From Flavobacteriaceae bacterium (lineage in GTDB: Bacteria > Bacteroidota > Bacteroidia > Flavobacteriales > Flavobacteriaceae): 13,517 nucleotides of DNA. The stretch lies in contig JAIEMH010000379.1 of NCBI GenBank assembly GCA_019752245.1, positions 1 to 13,517 on the forward strand, written 5' to 3'. Under the pieces are notes generated by a model. That model saw nothing but the letters and a program-made list of their open reading frames with translations. It was not told the DNA's origin and searched no databases. A program made the translations under genes and the position numbers. Of this stretch, positions 1 to 7,233 are shown piece by piece (position 1 is the stretch's first letter; each line of letters opens with the position of its first letter).

Positions 1-448
1 CCAAACCACTTTTCGCAGCCCAAGCTTTGTCTAAAACTGGCGCAGAATCTACAAATGCCCTACCGGAAACTTCTCCAATTTGAGTTTGAATTGTAAATAA
101 CAATTCTTTTAATTTTTCTTTAATTACAAAATGGTAATCTTGACCATAAGCATATTTAGAAATTTTATAACTTTCTGAGACTTGTGCCTCCGATGGATAA
201 TAATTTAATAGTAGAGAAATAACACTTTTGGCGTCTTCAACCAACAATGTTGGATTCAAACGTTTGTCAAAATGATTTTCCATGTATCCCATTTGACCAT
301 GATGATTTTTGTTTAGCCAATTTTCTAATCTTGGCGCTTCTTCCTCAAGAAAACCAGCTTTGGATATCCCACAAGACAAAAAACCGAGGCGTTTTGCTTC
401 GGCTTTTATGAGAGTTGTATATTTTTCTTTATTGTTTATCAAAATCAA
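1..448 (-). CDS. queG: Epoxyqueuosine reductase QueG, N-terminal part (3' end beyond window)
   Basis: QueG is a cytoplasmic cobalamin- and iron-sulfur-dependent enzyme that reduces epoxyqueuosine to queuosine in tRNA, the last step of queuosine synthesis. My own translation gives about 149 codons of the N-terminal half. It contains AKRLGFLSCGISKAGFLEEE near the start, KRLNPTLLVEDAKSVISLLLNYY in the middle, and GRAFVDSAPVLDKAWAAKSG at the window edge. The DSAPVL motif carries the Asp thought to act as general acid in the family. The [4Fe-4S] cysteines lie further downstream and are not visible. No in-frame ATG lies near the expected start. I chose the TTG at 448-446 because AGGAGG sits 6 bases upstream; a second TTG at 442 is the alternative. 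The gene overlaps the ruvB stop by 4 bases, so translational coupling is likely. Identity is by recalled family similarity and is strong; the exact start is less sure. Confidence 0.9.
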   Translation of the reverse strand, partial: MILINNKEKYTTLIKAEAKRLGFLSCGISKAGFLEEEAPRLENWLNKNHHGQMGYMENHFDKRLNPTLLVEDAKSVISLLLNYYPSEAQVSESYKISKYAYGQDYHFVIKEKLKELLFTIQTQIGEVSGRAFVDSAPVLDKAWAAKSGL

Positions 449-1467
449 AACAATCCTCCTTGAATATTGGTTTTAATTTTCCCTAAATGTTTATAGGCTT
501 TCTCTGTGACTTCTCTTCCTCTTGGAGTTCGCATAATAAAACCTTCCTGAATTAAGAATGGTTCATATACTTCTTCAATTGTCTCAGCACTTTCTGAAAC
601 GGCAGTGGCTAAAGTAGATAATCCTACAGGACCACCTTTAAATTTATCAATAATTGTGATTAGAATTTTATTATCCATTTCATCCAAACCGTGAGCATCA
701 ACGTGTAATGCTTTTAGTGAATATCTTGCAATTTCAATATCGATTTTACCGTTTCCTTTTATTTGCGCAAAATCTCTTACACGTCTTAAAAGTGCATTGG
801 CAATTCTTGGTGTACCTCTACTTCTACCTGCTATTTCTATTGCTGCTTCCATGGTAATTGGCATTTTTAAAATTCCCGAACTACGTTGCACAATTGTTGT
901 AAGAAGTTCTGTATTATAATATTGCAAACGACTTTGAATTCCGAAACGAGCTCTCATTGGAGCTGTTAGTAATCCAGAACGAGTCGTTGCTCCAACAAGG
1001 GTAAATGGGCTAAGATTTATTTGAACAGTTCTTGCATTAGGTCCAGACTCAATCATAATATCAATCTTAAAGTCTTCCATTGCCGAATATAAATATTCTT
1101 CAACAATTGGACTCAAACGATGAATTTCATCAATAAATAAAACATCACGTTCATCCAAATTAGTAAGCAATCCAGCTAAATCTCCAGGTTTATCTAAAAC
1201 TGGCCCTGAAGTAATCTTTATTCCCACACCAAGTTCACTGGCCAAAATGTTTGCCAAGGTAGTTTTTCCTAATCCTGGAGGACCATGAAAAAGTGTATGA
1301 TCTAGAGCTTCATTTCTTTGATTAGCAGCTTCAACAAAAACCTTTAGGTTATCTAAAACTTGTTCTTGACCTGTAAAATCGTCAAAAGAAAGAGGTCTTA
1401 GCTTTTTCTCTAGATCAAGTTCCTCAGGATTATAATTAGAATTGGTGGGATTTAAATTTTCATTCAT
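445..1467 (-). CDS. ruvB: Holliday junction branch migration DNA helicase RuvB
   Basis: RuvB is the hexameric AAA+ ATPase that, with RuvA, drives branch migration of Holliday junctions during recombinational repair. The 340-residue product has the usual family length. Visible motifs are Walker A GPPGLGKTT (about 62-70), Walker B LFIDEIH (about 110-116), sensor 1 GATTRSG (about 159-165), the arginine finger in MRARFG (about 171-176), and the sensor 2 region RGTPRIANALLRRVRDFA. The C-terminal winged helix includes EPFLIQEGFIMRTPRGR. The start is MNENLNPTN at 1467. The frame stays open to an ATG at 1527, but that ATG is inside the terminator hairpin and would add 20 residues unlike any RuvB. The gene lies 80 bases after coxA, separated from it by a terminator, and is followed directly by queG. 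It therefore appears to be transcribed apart from the respiratory operon. Confidence 0.97.
   Translation of the reverse strand: MNENLNPTNSNYNPEELDLEKKLRPLSFDDFTGQEQVLDNLKVFVEAANQRNEALDHTLFHGPPGLGKTTLANILASELGVGIKITSGPVLDKPGDLAGLLTNLDERDVLFIDEIHRLSPIVEEYLYSAMEDFKIDIMIESGPNARTVQINLSPFTLVGATTRSGLLTAPMRARFGIQSRLQYYNTELLTTIVQRSSGILKMPITMEAAIEIAGRSRGTPRIANALLRRVRDFAQIKGNGKIDIEIARYSLKALHVDAHGLDEMDNKILITIIDKFKGGPVGLSTLATAVSESAETIEEVYEPFLIQEGFIMRTPRGREVTEKAYKHLGKIKTNIQGGLF
446..460 (-). promoter_or_regulatory. Ribosome binding site and TTG start of queG, overlapping the ruvB stop
   Basis: On the minus strand AGGAGG (460-455) is followed by 6 bases and then TTGA, in which TTG (448-446) can start queG and TGA (447-445) ends ruvB. 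AGGAGG also encodes part of the Gln-Gly-Gly end of RuvB, so some of its conservation may be due to protein. Canonical Shine-Dalgarno sites are uncommon in Bacteroidota, and this one decides between the two possible TTG starts. Confidence 0.5.
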
Positions 1468-1471
1468 ATTA

Positions 1472-1498
1472 CAAATATATAACAAAGTTAGATTCAAA
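1472..1498 (-). promoter_or_regulatory. Candidate Bacteroidota-type promoter for ruvB
   Basis: Reading the minus strand, TATATTTG at 1479-1472 matches the Bacteroidota -7 consensus TAnnTTTG exactly. A TTTG at 1498-1495 could be the -33 element, although the 15-base spacing is shorter than the usual 19 or so. The -7 element ends only 4 bases before the ruvB ATG, so a transcript from it would be leaderless or nearly so. The position just after a terminator supports a promoter here, but AT-rich DNA gives chance matches. Confidence 0.35.
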
Positions 1499-1499
1499 T

Positions 1500-1531
1500 A
1501 AAAATGCCTCTCTATTAAGAAAGGCATTTTT
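1500..1531 (-). terminator. Rho-independent terminator of the ACIII-cox operon
   Basis: This is an inverted repeat 16 bases after the coxA stop. AAAAATGCC pairs with GGCATTTTT (9 bp), and four more inner pairs close a TTAATA loop, giving a 13-bp stem whose 3' arm ends in TTTTT. In the minus-strand RNA one inner pair is a G-U wobble. In plus-strand RNA the same position would be an A-C mismatch. The hairpin therefore suits transcription coming from coxA. No gene points toward it from the other side. Confidence 0.85.
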
Positions 1532-1547
1532 ATAAAAATATTAAATC

Positions 1548-3353
1548 TTAGTGATGTAAAACTTCCTCACCAGGTTTCATAGGTACATTCTGAGGTACAA
1601 AATCTTCATCATGACCAGGTTTACTATAATCATATGGCCATCTGTGAACTTCAGGAATTTCACCTGGCCAGTTACCATGAATGTGTTCTACTGGTGCAGT
1701 CCACTCAAGAGTGTTAGATCTCCATGGATTTTGAACAGCTCTTTTTCCATAAAAAATACTTGAAAAAAAGTTGTATAAGAACACCAATTGAAATGCACCA
1801 CCAACTAAAGCAAAAGTTGTAATAACAACATTCACATCTTGTAAATCATCAAACAATGGAAAATTAGTATTAGTGTAGTAACGTCTTGGTAGACCTGCCA
1901 TACCAATAAAGTGCATTGGGAAGAAAACACCGTAAGCACAAATTGCAGTTACCCAAAAGTGAACATAACCTAAAGTTTTATTCAACATTCTTCCAAACAT
2001 TTTTGGAAACCAGTGGTAAATACCGGCGAACATTCCGTAAAGTGCAGATATACCCATTACTAAGTGAAAGTGAGCAACAACAAAGTAAGTATCGTGAACG
2101 TTAATATCTAATGTACTATCTCCTAAAATAATTCCTGTTAATCCACCAGTGATGAAAGTTGAAACTAAACCTATAGAGAAAAGCATTGCAGGATTTAATT
2201 GAAGATTACCTTTCCATAAAGTTGTTATGTAATTAAAAGCTTTTACAGCAGAAGGAATCGCAATTAACAATGTAGTAAAAGTAAACACCGAACCTAAGAA
2301 TGGATTCATACCCGATATAAACATGTGGTGACCCCAAACTATTGTTGATAAAAATGCAATAGCAAGAATTGACATAATCATCGCTCTGTAGCCAAAAATA
2401 GGTTTACGAGAGTTCGTAGCAATTACTTCGGATGTGATACCTAATGCAGGTAATAAAATGATATATACTTCAGGATGTCCTAAGAACCAAAATAAGTGTT
2501 CAAATAATACTGGAGAACCCCCTTGATAATTTAATACCTCACCAGCTAAATAAATATCTGATAAAAAGAATGAAGTTCCAAAACTTCTATCCATAATTAA
2601 CAATAAAGCTGCCGACAGCAATACAGGGAAAGATATAACTCCGATTACAGCTGTTACAAAGAAAGCCCAGATTGTTAGAGGCATTCTTGTCATAGACATT
2701 CCCTTAGTTCTTAAATTGATAACAGTAACAATATAATTTAGAGAACCCATTAAAGATGAAGCAATAAACACAGCCATAGATACCAACCAAAGAGTCATAC
2801 CAAGACCAGAACCAGAAATTGCTTGAGGCAAGGCACTTAAAGGTGGATAAATAGTCCAACCTGCAGAAGCTGGGCCAGATTCAACGAATAACGAAGAAAC
2901 CATTATCACACTTGATGTGAAAAATAACCAATAAGATACCATATTAAGGAATCCAGACGCCATATCTCTTGCCCCTAATTGAAGTGGTATTAATAAATTA
3001 CTAAATGTTCCACTCAGTGCAGCTGTTAGAACAAAGAAGACCATAATAGTTCCGTGTATTGTGATCAATGATAAATATGCCTCATTAGTCATGATACCAT
3101 CAGGAGCCATTTTTTCTCCTAAAAAGAAACTAAATACCTTAAAAGATTGCTCAGGCCAAGCCAATTGTAGTCTAAAAAGTAATGACATTCCAACACCAAT
3201 AACACCCATTATTATACCTGTCAATAGATATTGTTTGGCAATCATTTTGTGGTCAATACTAAATATATATTTAGTAATGAAAGTATCTTTATGGTGGTGT
3301 TCATGATGATCATCGTGATGATCGTGTGCGTGATTATCGTGTGCGTGACTCAT
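1548..3353 (-). CDS. coxA: Cytochrome c oxidase subunit I (aa3-type, heme-copper oxidase)
   Basis: This is the catalytic membrane subunit that reduces oxygen to water and pumps protons. The 601-residue product has about 12 hydrophobic segments. Expected ligands are present: H100 (TIHGTIMVFF) and H430 for low-spin heme, H428 for the high-spin heme, and H293, H342 and H343 for CuB. In HPEVY (293-297), Y297 is the residue cross-linked to a CuB histidine and E295 marks the A1 type. D130 (GARDM) for the D-channel and K371 (PSAVK) for the K-channel are also present. H420-D421 matches the Mg site. The N-terminus (2-21) is rich in His and Asp. The gene follows coxB by 25 bases and is the last in the operon before the terminator. 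No subunit III or IV gene follows, so those subunits must be encoded elsewhere. Confidence 0.97.
   Translation of the reverse strand: MSHAHDNHAHDHHDDHHEHHHKDTFITKYIFSIDHKMIAKQYLLTGIIMGVIGVGMSLLFRLQLAWPEQSFKVFSFFLGEKMAPDGIMTNEAYLSLITIHGTIMVFFVLTAALSGTFSNLLIPLQLGARDMASGFLNMVSYWLFFTSSVIMVSSLFVESGPASAGWTIYPPLSALPQAISGSGLGMTLWLVSMAVFIASSLMGSLNYIVTVINLRTKGMSMTRMPLTIWAFFVTAVIGVISFPVLLSAALLLIMDRSFGTSFFLSDIYLAGEVLNYQGGSPVLFEHLFWFLGHPEVYIILLPALGITSEVIATNSRKPIFGYRAMIMSILAIAFLSTIVWGHHMFISGMNPFLGSVFTFTTLLIAIPSAVKAFNYITTLWKGNLQLNPAMLFSIGLVSTFITGGLTGIILGDSTLDINVHDTYFVVAHFHLVMGISALYGMFAGIYHWFPKMFGRMLNKTLGYVHFWVTAICAYGVFFPMHFIGMAGLPRRYYTNTNFPLFDDLQDVNVVITTFALVGGAFQLVFLYNFFSSIFYGKRAVQNPWRSNTLEWTAPVEHIHGNWPGEIPEVHRWPYDYSKPGHDEDFVPQNVPMKPGEEVLHH
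3321..3350 (-). repeat. 15-base tandem duplication in the His-rich 5' end of coxA
   Basis: Two adjacent 15-base copies, 3321-3335 and 3336-3350, differ at one base (...gtgatt versus ...gtgact). Each encodes five residues, giving SHAHD followed by NHAHD just after the start Met. The length is a multiple of three, so the duplication keeps frame and lengthens the metal-binding-like tail of CoxA. Confidence 0.8.
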
Positions 3354-3378
3354 ATTATAAAATATATTATATTTTTTA

Positions 3379-4560
3379 TTATTTCATTTGTGCAACAGCA
3401 GCAACTAAAGTAGTATCTTTTTTTACTATTGTAGAATCTTTTTTTGTTGGATTAGCTTCTGCTTCTTTCGTTTTAGCATCTTCTTCAGCTGCTGTCTTTA
3501 CAGACTGTACTAGTCCAGTTTTTCCTTTAAGCCAAGCTTTGTATTCTTGTGGCGTATCAACAACTATTTTCATTTGCATATTATAGTGAGAAGCACCACA
3601 AATTTTATTACATAAAAGTAAAAAATCAAAAGAATAAGGATCTAAAGCAGTTTTACCTTCAGCAACAAGAACTTTACTTTTTTCTTGTCTTATTCTGTTA
3701 ATGTTATTTACTTTCTCAGTCATTTCTTTAGTATCTCTCATCTCAGAAGTAGTAATAGATGGAGTAAAAGCAAATTGAGTAACCATACCTGGGACACAAT
3801 TCATTTGCGCTCTAAAGTGAGGCATATACATTGAGTGTAAAACATCTTGAGAACGGATTTTAAAAATAACTTTTTTACCTTTTGGCAAATGTAATTCATC
3901 AGTAACAATATCATCTTGAGCATTTGGATCCGATAGGTCAACACCTAATGTGTTAACACCTTCGATTAATCTTACATTAGCCTTACCAAGAACATTATCT
4001 TCTCCCGAATATCTTGCTGTCCATTTAAATTGCTGTGCATAAATTTCGATAACAATCGGTTTCTCTTCTTTTTCGTTTACGAACATAATGTCTGTCCAAG
4101 AATACAATCCAAAAAATATCAAGACTGCAAGAACAATAGCTGGAATAGAACTCCAGATAAATTCTAATTTATTGTTATCTGAAAAATAAGTAGCTACTTG
4201 TCCTTTCTTACCACTATACTTATACGCAAAATAATGCAATAAAGCTTGAGTTATAGTTTGGACTACAAAAATCAACAACATTGAAATCCACATTAATTGA
4301 TCAACATCCTTACCATGTACTGATGCAGCATTACTCATTAAAGGAAACTTTCCGTAATAAATAAAACAAAAAATTGTAATAATGTATATAAAACCTAAAA
4401 AGGCAAACATTAAGTAACCATTTACTTTATTATCATTATCATCAGCAACCTGAGAATTGTTGGTTGTTTTACCTACTTGAGTTAAATCAAAAATTTTAGT
4501 TAGTTGCCACAATGCAACAGATAATAAAACTAAAACAAGAAGTACTAATAAACTTGTCAT
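3379..4560 (-). CDS. coxB: Cytochrome c oxidase subunit II with CuA domain, extended form
   Basis: CoxB receives electrons from cytochrome c at its CuA centre and passes them to CoxA. The 393-residue product has four hydrophobic segments (about 2-20, 48-70, 88-112, 132-153), two more than the classic subunit. The CuA domain follows, with likely ligands H242 (DVLHSMYMP), C317, C321, H325 and M328 (CNKICGASHYNM). The H-to-first-Cys spacing is 75 residues against about 35 in Paracoccus, so roughly 40 residues are inserted, around 272-312. The usual Glu between the two cysteines is Lys319. The C-terminal ~45 residues are a Lys/Thr/Glu/Ala-rich tail. There is no CxxCH, so this is an aa3 and not a caa3 subunit. 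It lies 19 bases after actF and 25 before coxA. The identification is secure. Confidence 0.95.
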   Translation of the reverse strand: MTSLLVLLVLVLLSVALWQLTKIFDLTQVGKTTNNSQVADDNDNKVNGYLMFAFLGFIYIITIFCFIYYGKFPLMSNAASVHGKDVDQLMWISMLLIFVVQTITQALLHYFAYKYSGKKGQVATYFSDNNKLEFIWSSIPAIVLAVLIFFGLYSWTDIMFVNEKEEKPIVIEIYAQQFKWTARYSGEDNVLGKANVRLIEGVNTLGVDLSDPNAQDDIVTDELHLPKGKKVIFKIRSQDVLHSMYMPHFRAQMNCVPGMVTQFAFTPSITTSEMRDTKEMTEKVNNINRIRQEKSKVLVAEGKTALDPYSFDFLLLCNKICGASHYNMQMKIVVDTPQEYKAWLKGKTGLVQSVKTAAEEDAKTKEAEANPTKKDSTIVKKDTTLVAAVAQMK

Positions 4561-4579
4561 TTGTTGTTTACTTTAAATA

Positions 4580-6094
4580 TTAATAATGAAAATGTTTACT
4601 TTCTTCAATGAATGGATTACGTTTTGGCGTAAGCGGCACTTTAGTTAAAGCAGTGAATACAACAAAAATAAACAATCCTAAAAAGAATAATACTGAACCG
4701 ATTTCTGAAGCACCAATAAACCATTGATCACCAACTGTAGCTGGCATAACCATATTAAAGAAATCTATATAGTGACCACATAAAATTACAACTCCAGCAC
4801 CAACGATAATTGGAGCAATTCTTTTGAAATCTGTGTTTATTAAAACTAAAATTGGAAATATAAAATTCATAACTACAGCTCCAAAGAATGGCAAATTATA
4901 GTATTCAATTCTAAATTTGAAATAAGTTACCTCTTCTGGAATATTTGCATACCAAATAAGCATGAACTGTGAGAACCATAAATAAGTCCAGAAAACACTG
5001 ATACCAAACATAAATTTAGATAAATCATGAATATGACTTGAATTTACATTTTCTAAGTATCCTTTAGATTTTAAATACAATGTTACCATTGAAATTGTTG
5101 TGATACCACTTACAAAGAAACTTGCAAATACATACCATCCAAAAAGAGTACTAAACCAATGTGGATCAAATGACATTAACCAATCCCATGACATAATAGA
5201 TTCTGTTACTATAAAGAAAACTAAAAATGCCGCAGACATTTTAAAATTCTTTTTGTAAAAAGTATTATCATTAGATTCATCTTGAGCCAAACAATTTTTT
5301 CTTGATAAATAACGGTATAAATTCCATCCGGCTAAGAAAATTATAGCTCTTATTAACCAAAAAGTAACGTTTAAATATCCAGATTTACCGGCAATTAATT
5401 TGTCATAATTTGCATTACCAACTTCAGTAACACCTTCTTTCATCCATACAAAAAGATTATTTGAATGAAAAACATGAGTACCAGTAACAATTAATATCAA
5501 TAAAAATAAAATTGACCCAATAGGTAAATAAGCGGTTATACCTTGCATAACTCTAAACAATACTGGAGACCAACCTGCTTGAGCAACTTGTTGAATTGCA
5601 TAAAATGCTAAAGCACCTAATGAAACCAACATAAAGAAAATACAAGCAACATACAAAGCGGCCCAAGGTTTATTTTGCAATTGATGGAAAACATGTTCTA
5701 CATGTTCTTTGTGTTCTTTTTCAGAATCAACAGCAGTTTCTTCTGAAGTTTTTTCATTGTGAGAACTCTCAATTTTTTCTTCAACAACAGGAGCAACTGC
5801 AACTTTAGTTGAATCAGTTTCTGATTTGGAAATAGAATCAGTTTTGGCTTCTACAACTTTTTCAATAACTGGAGTTTCAGCAATTTCTTTTTCAACTTCA
5901 TGTTTAGCTTGTGCCTCATGAGTGTTGTGTGCAGTAGCTTCAACTTTGTGTCCACCATGATGGCTTGCTGCGACTATTTTTTCTACTTCTTCAATAGAAT
6001 TTGGAGTAGATAAAAAACCATACACTATACCTGCTAATCCTAAAATCATTAGAACAAGTGCTGTATTTTTTAAACTTTTTGAAAATGTGTACAT
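4580..6094 (-). CDS. actF: Alternative complex III subunit ActF (NrfD-like quinol:cytochrome c oxidoreductase membrane subunit)
   Basis: ActF is the second polytopic membrane subunit of ACIII, related to ActC, and is proposed to take part in proton transfer. The 504-residue product starts with one hydrophobic helix (about 10-28). A long polar segment rich in Glu, Lys, Val, His and Ser (about 32-138) follows, then NKPWAALYVACIFF and roughly nine more hydrophobic segments to about residue 480. The polar segment has short repetitive pieces such as EKVVEAK and VVEEK and looks disordered. A His-rich linker here is usual in flavobacterial ActF as I remember it, but this one seems long. The gene lies 27 bases after actE and 19 before coxB, which places it at the ACIII-oxidase boundary of the operon. 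Its ACIII role is inferred from family and position. Confidence 0.92.
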   Translation of the reverse strand: MYTFSKSLKNTALVLMILGLAGIVYGFLSTPNSIEEVEKIVAASHHGGHKVEATAHNTHEAQAKHEVEKEIAETPVIEKVVEAKTDSISKSETDSTKVAVAPVVEEKIESSHNEKTSEETAVDSEKEHKEHVEHVFHQLQNKPWAALYVACIFFMLVSLGALAFYAIQQVAQAGWSPVLFRVMQGITAYLPIGSILFLLILIVTGTHVFHSNNLFVWMKEGVTEVGNANYDKLIAGKSGYLNVTFWLIRAIIFLAGWNLYRYLSRKNCLAQDESNDNTFYKKNFKMSAAFLVFFIVTESIMSWDWLMSFDPHWFSTLFGWYVFASFFVSGITTISMVTLYLKSKGYLENVNSSHIHDLSKFMFGISVFWTYLWFSQFMLIWYANIPEEVTYFKFRIEYYNLPFFGAVVMNFIFPILVLINTDFKRIAPIIVGAGVVILCGHYIDFFNMVMPATVGDQWFIGASEIGSVLFFLGLFIFVVFTALTKVPLTPKRNPFIEESKHFHY

Positions 6095-6121
6095 ATCTAT
6101 AACAATCTGTTTGTTCTACAA

Positions 6122-6691
6122 TTATAATTCACTTTTAAGCTTCATCACATAAGCTGACACTAACCAACGTTCATCTTGATTTAATTGATTAGCATAAGAA
6201 CCCATCGAATTTAAACCAAAATTAATAACATGATTAATGCTTCCTTCGTTAATGATTCTATCAGCATAACTAGGAACACCTAAGAATTTACCTTGAGTAA
6301 CTAATTTACCTTTACCATCACCTGCATTTCCATGACAAATAGCGCAATAAATTTCAAAAAGCTCTTGTGCTTTTTTCATATCTACTTTAGCAGGATCTAA
6401 TGGAGATTTTAAATCAGCAGCTTTAACTGCTAAGAAAGATTCTGGAGTATTTGCATATTCGTAAGGAACATAACCTCTTTTAATTGTTCCAACTGGAGGC
6501 AATTGACCTTCTTTCCCGTTTTCTGATTTAGCACTGTATGAATTAAATGCAGTAGATTCTGAATAGGTTTCATAAGCAACTGATTCATACATATTTGGCA
6601 TGTACTGATAGTTAGGAGAGTTGCTATCTTTACATGATGATAAAGATAGTATTAACCCTAATACAAATGATATTTTTAATATACTTTTCAT
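6122..6691 (-). CDS. actE: Alternative complex III subunit ActE, monoheme cytochrome c lipoprotein
   Basis: ActE is a periplasmic electron-transfer subunit of ACIII held to the membrane by a lipid. The 189-residue product opens with a signal peptide ending in LSLSSC, so Cys20 is the likely lipidation site. About 90 residues without recognisable motif follow, apart from the conserved RGYVPYEYANTPE. A class I cytochrome c domain comes last, with CAICH at 116-120 as heme site and Met163 in GLNSMGSYANQL as probable sixth ligand. It lies 6 bases after actD and 27 before actF. The spacing and the conserved ACIII gene order distinguish it from a free cytochrome c. Confidence 0.94.
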   Translation of the reverse strand: MKSILKISFVLGLILSLSSCKDSNSPNYQYMPNMYESVAYETYSESTAFNSYSAKSENGKEGQLPPVGTIKRGYVPYEYANTPESFLAVKAADLKSPLDPAKVDMKKAQELFEIYCAICHGNAGDGKGKLVTQGKFLGVPSYADRIINEGSINHVINFGLNSMGSYANQLNQDERWLVSAYVMKLKSEL

Positions 6692-6697
6692 GTCTCT

Positions 6698-7225
6698 TTA
6701 GTGCTTTTCAATTACTTTAACTTCAACCGCACCTGTATTTCTTAAGAAAGAAGTTAATTCTTCTTCATTATTATTTACAGCTACTTCCATCAAGAAGTGA
6801 TCGTCTGTTGTTCTTACATCAGGATTTTCCGCTTGTTTAAATGGCCATAATTTACTTCTCATGTAGAAAGTAATTACCATTAAGTGAGCTGCAAAAAATA
6901 CAGTCATCTCAAACATAACTGGCACAAAGGCGGGCATGTTTTGAATATAACTCATACTTGGTTTTCCTCCAATATCTTGAGGCCAATCTTGAATCATAAT
7001 ATAATCCATCATTGTTGTTGCAACAGTCAAACCAATACATCCATAAATAAATGCACAAATTGCTAATCTTGTTGGCGCTAACCCCATCGCTTTATCCAAT
7101 CCATGGACTGGAAATGGAGTAAAAACTTCTTCAATATGATGATGTGCTTTTCTAGTTTGCTTTACAGCATCCATCAAAATATCATCGTCATTGTATATAG
7201 CGTGTATAACTTTATTACTACTCAT
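6698..7225 (-). CDS. actD: Alternative complex III subunit ActD (DUF3341)
   Basis: ActD is a small inner-membrane subunit of ACIII with no cofactor of its own. The 175-residue product matches the DUF3341 family: a soluble N-terminal part (HAIYNDDDILMDAVKQTR, then FTPFPVHGLDKAMGL around 35-49), two transmembrane helices (about 52-75 and 98-121), and a C-terminal segment with DDHFLMEV. The FPVHGLD motif before the first helix is characteristic. It sits 8 bases after actC and 6 before actE, the tightest spacing in the operon, so translation of the three is probably coupled. Confidence 0.94.
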   Translation of the reverse strand: MSSNKVIHAIYNDDDILMDAVKQTRKAHHHIEEVFTPFPVHGLDKAMGLAPTRLAICAFIYGCIGLTVATTMMDYIMIQDWPQDIGGKPSMSYIQNMPAFVPVMFEMTVFFAAHLMVITFYMRSKLWPFKQAENPDVRTTDDHFLMEVAVNNNEEELTSFLRNTGAVEVKVIEKH

Positions 7226-7233
7226 AACAAATA

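Noticed and set aside
1468..1527. Upstream ATG extending RuvB by 20 residues
   Set aside because: The ATG lies within the terminator hairpin, the added residues do not resemble RuvB, and the start at 1467 gives the normal family length and N-terminus.
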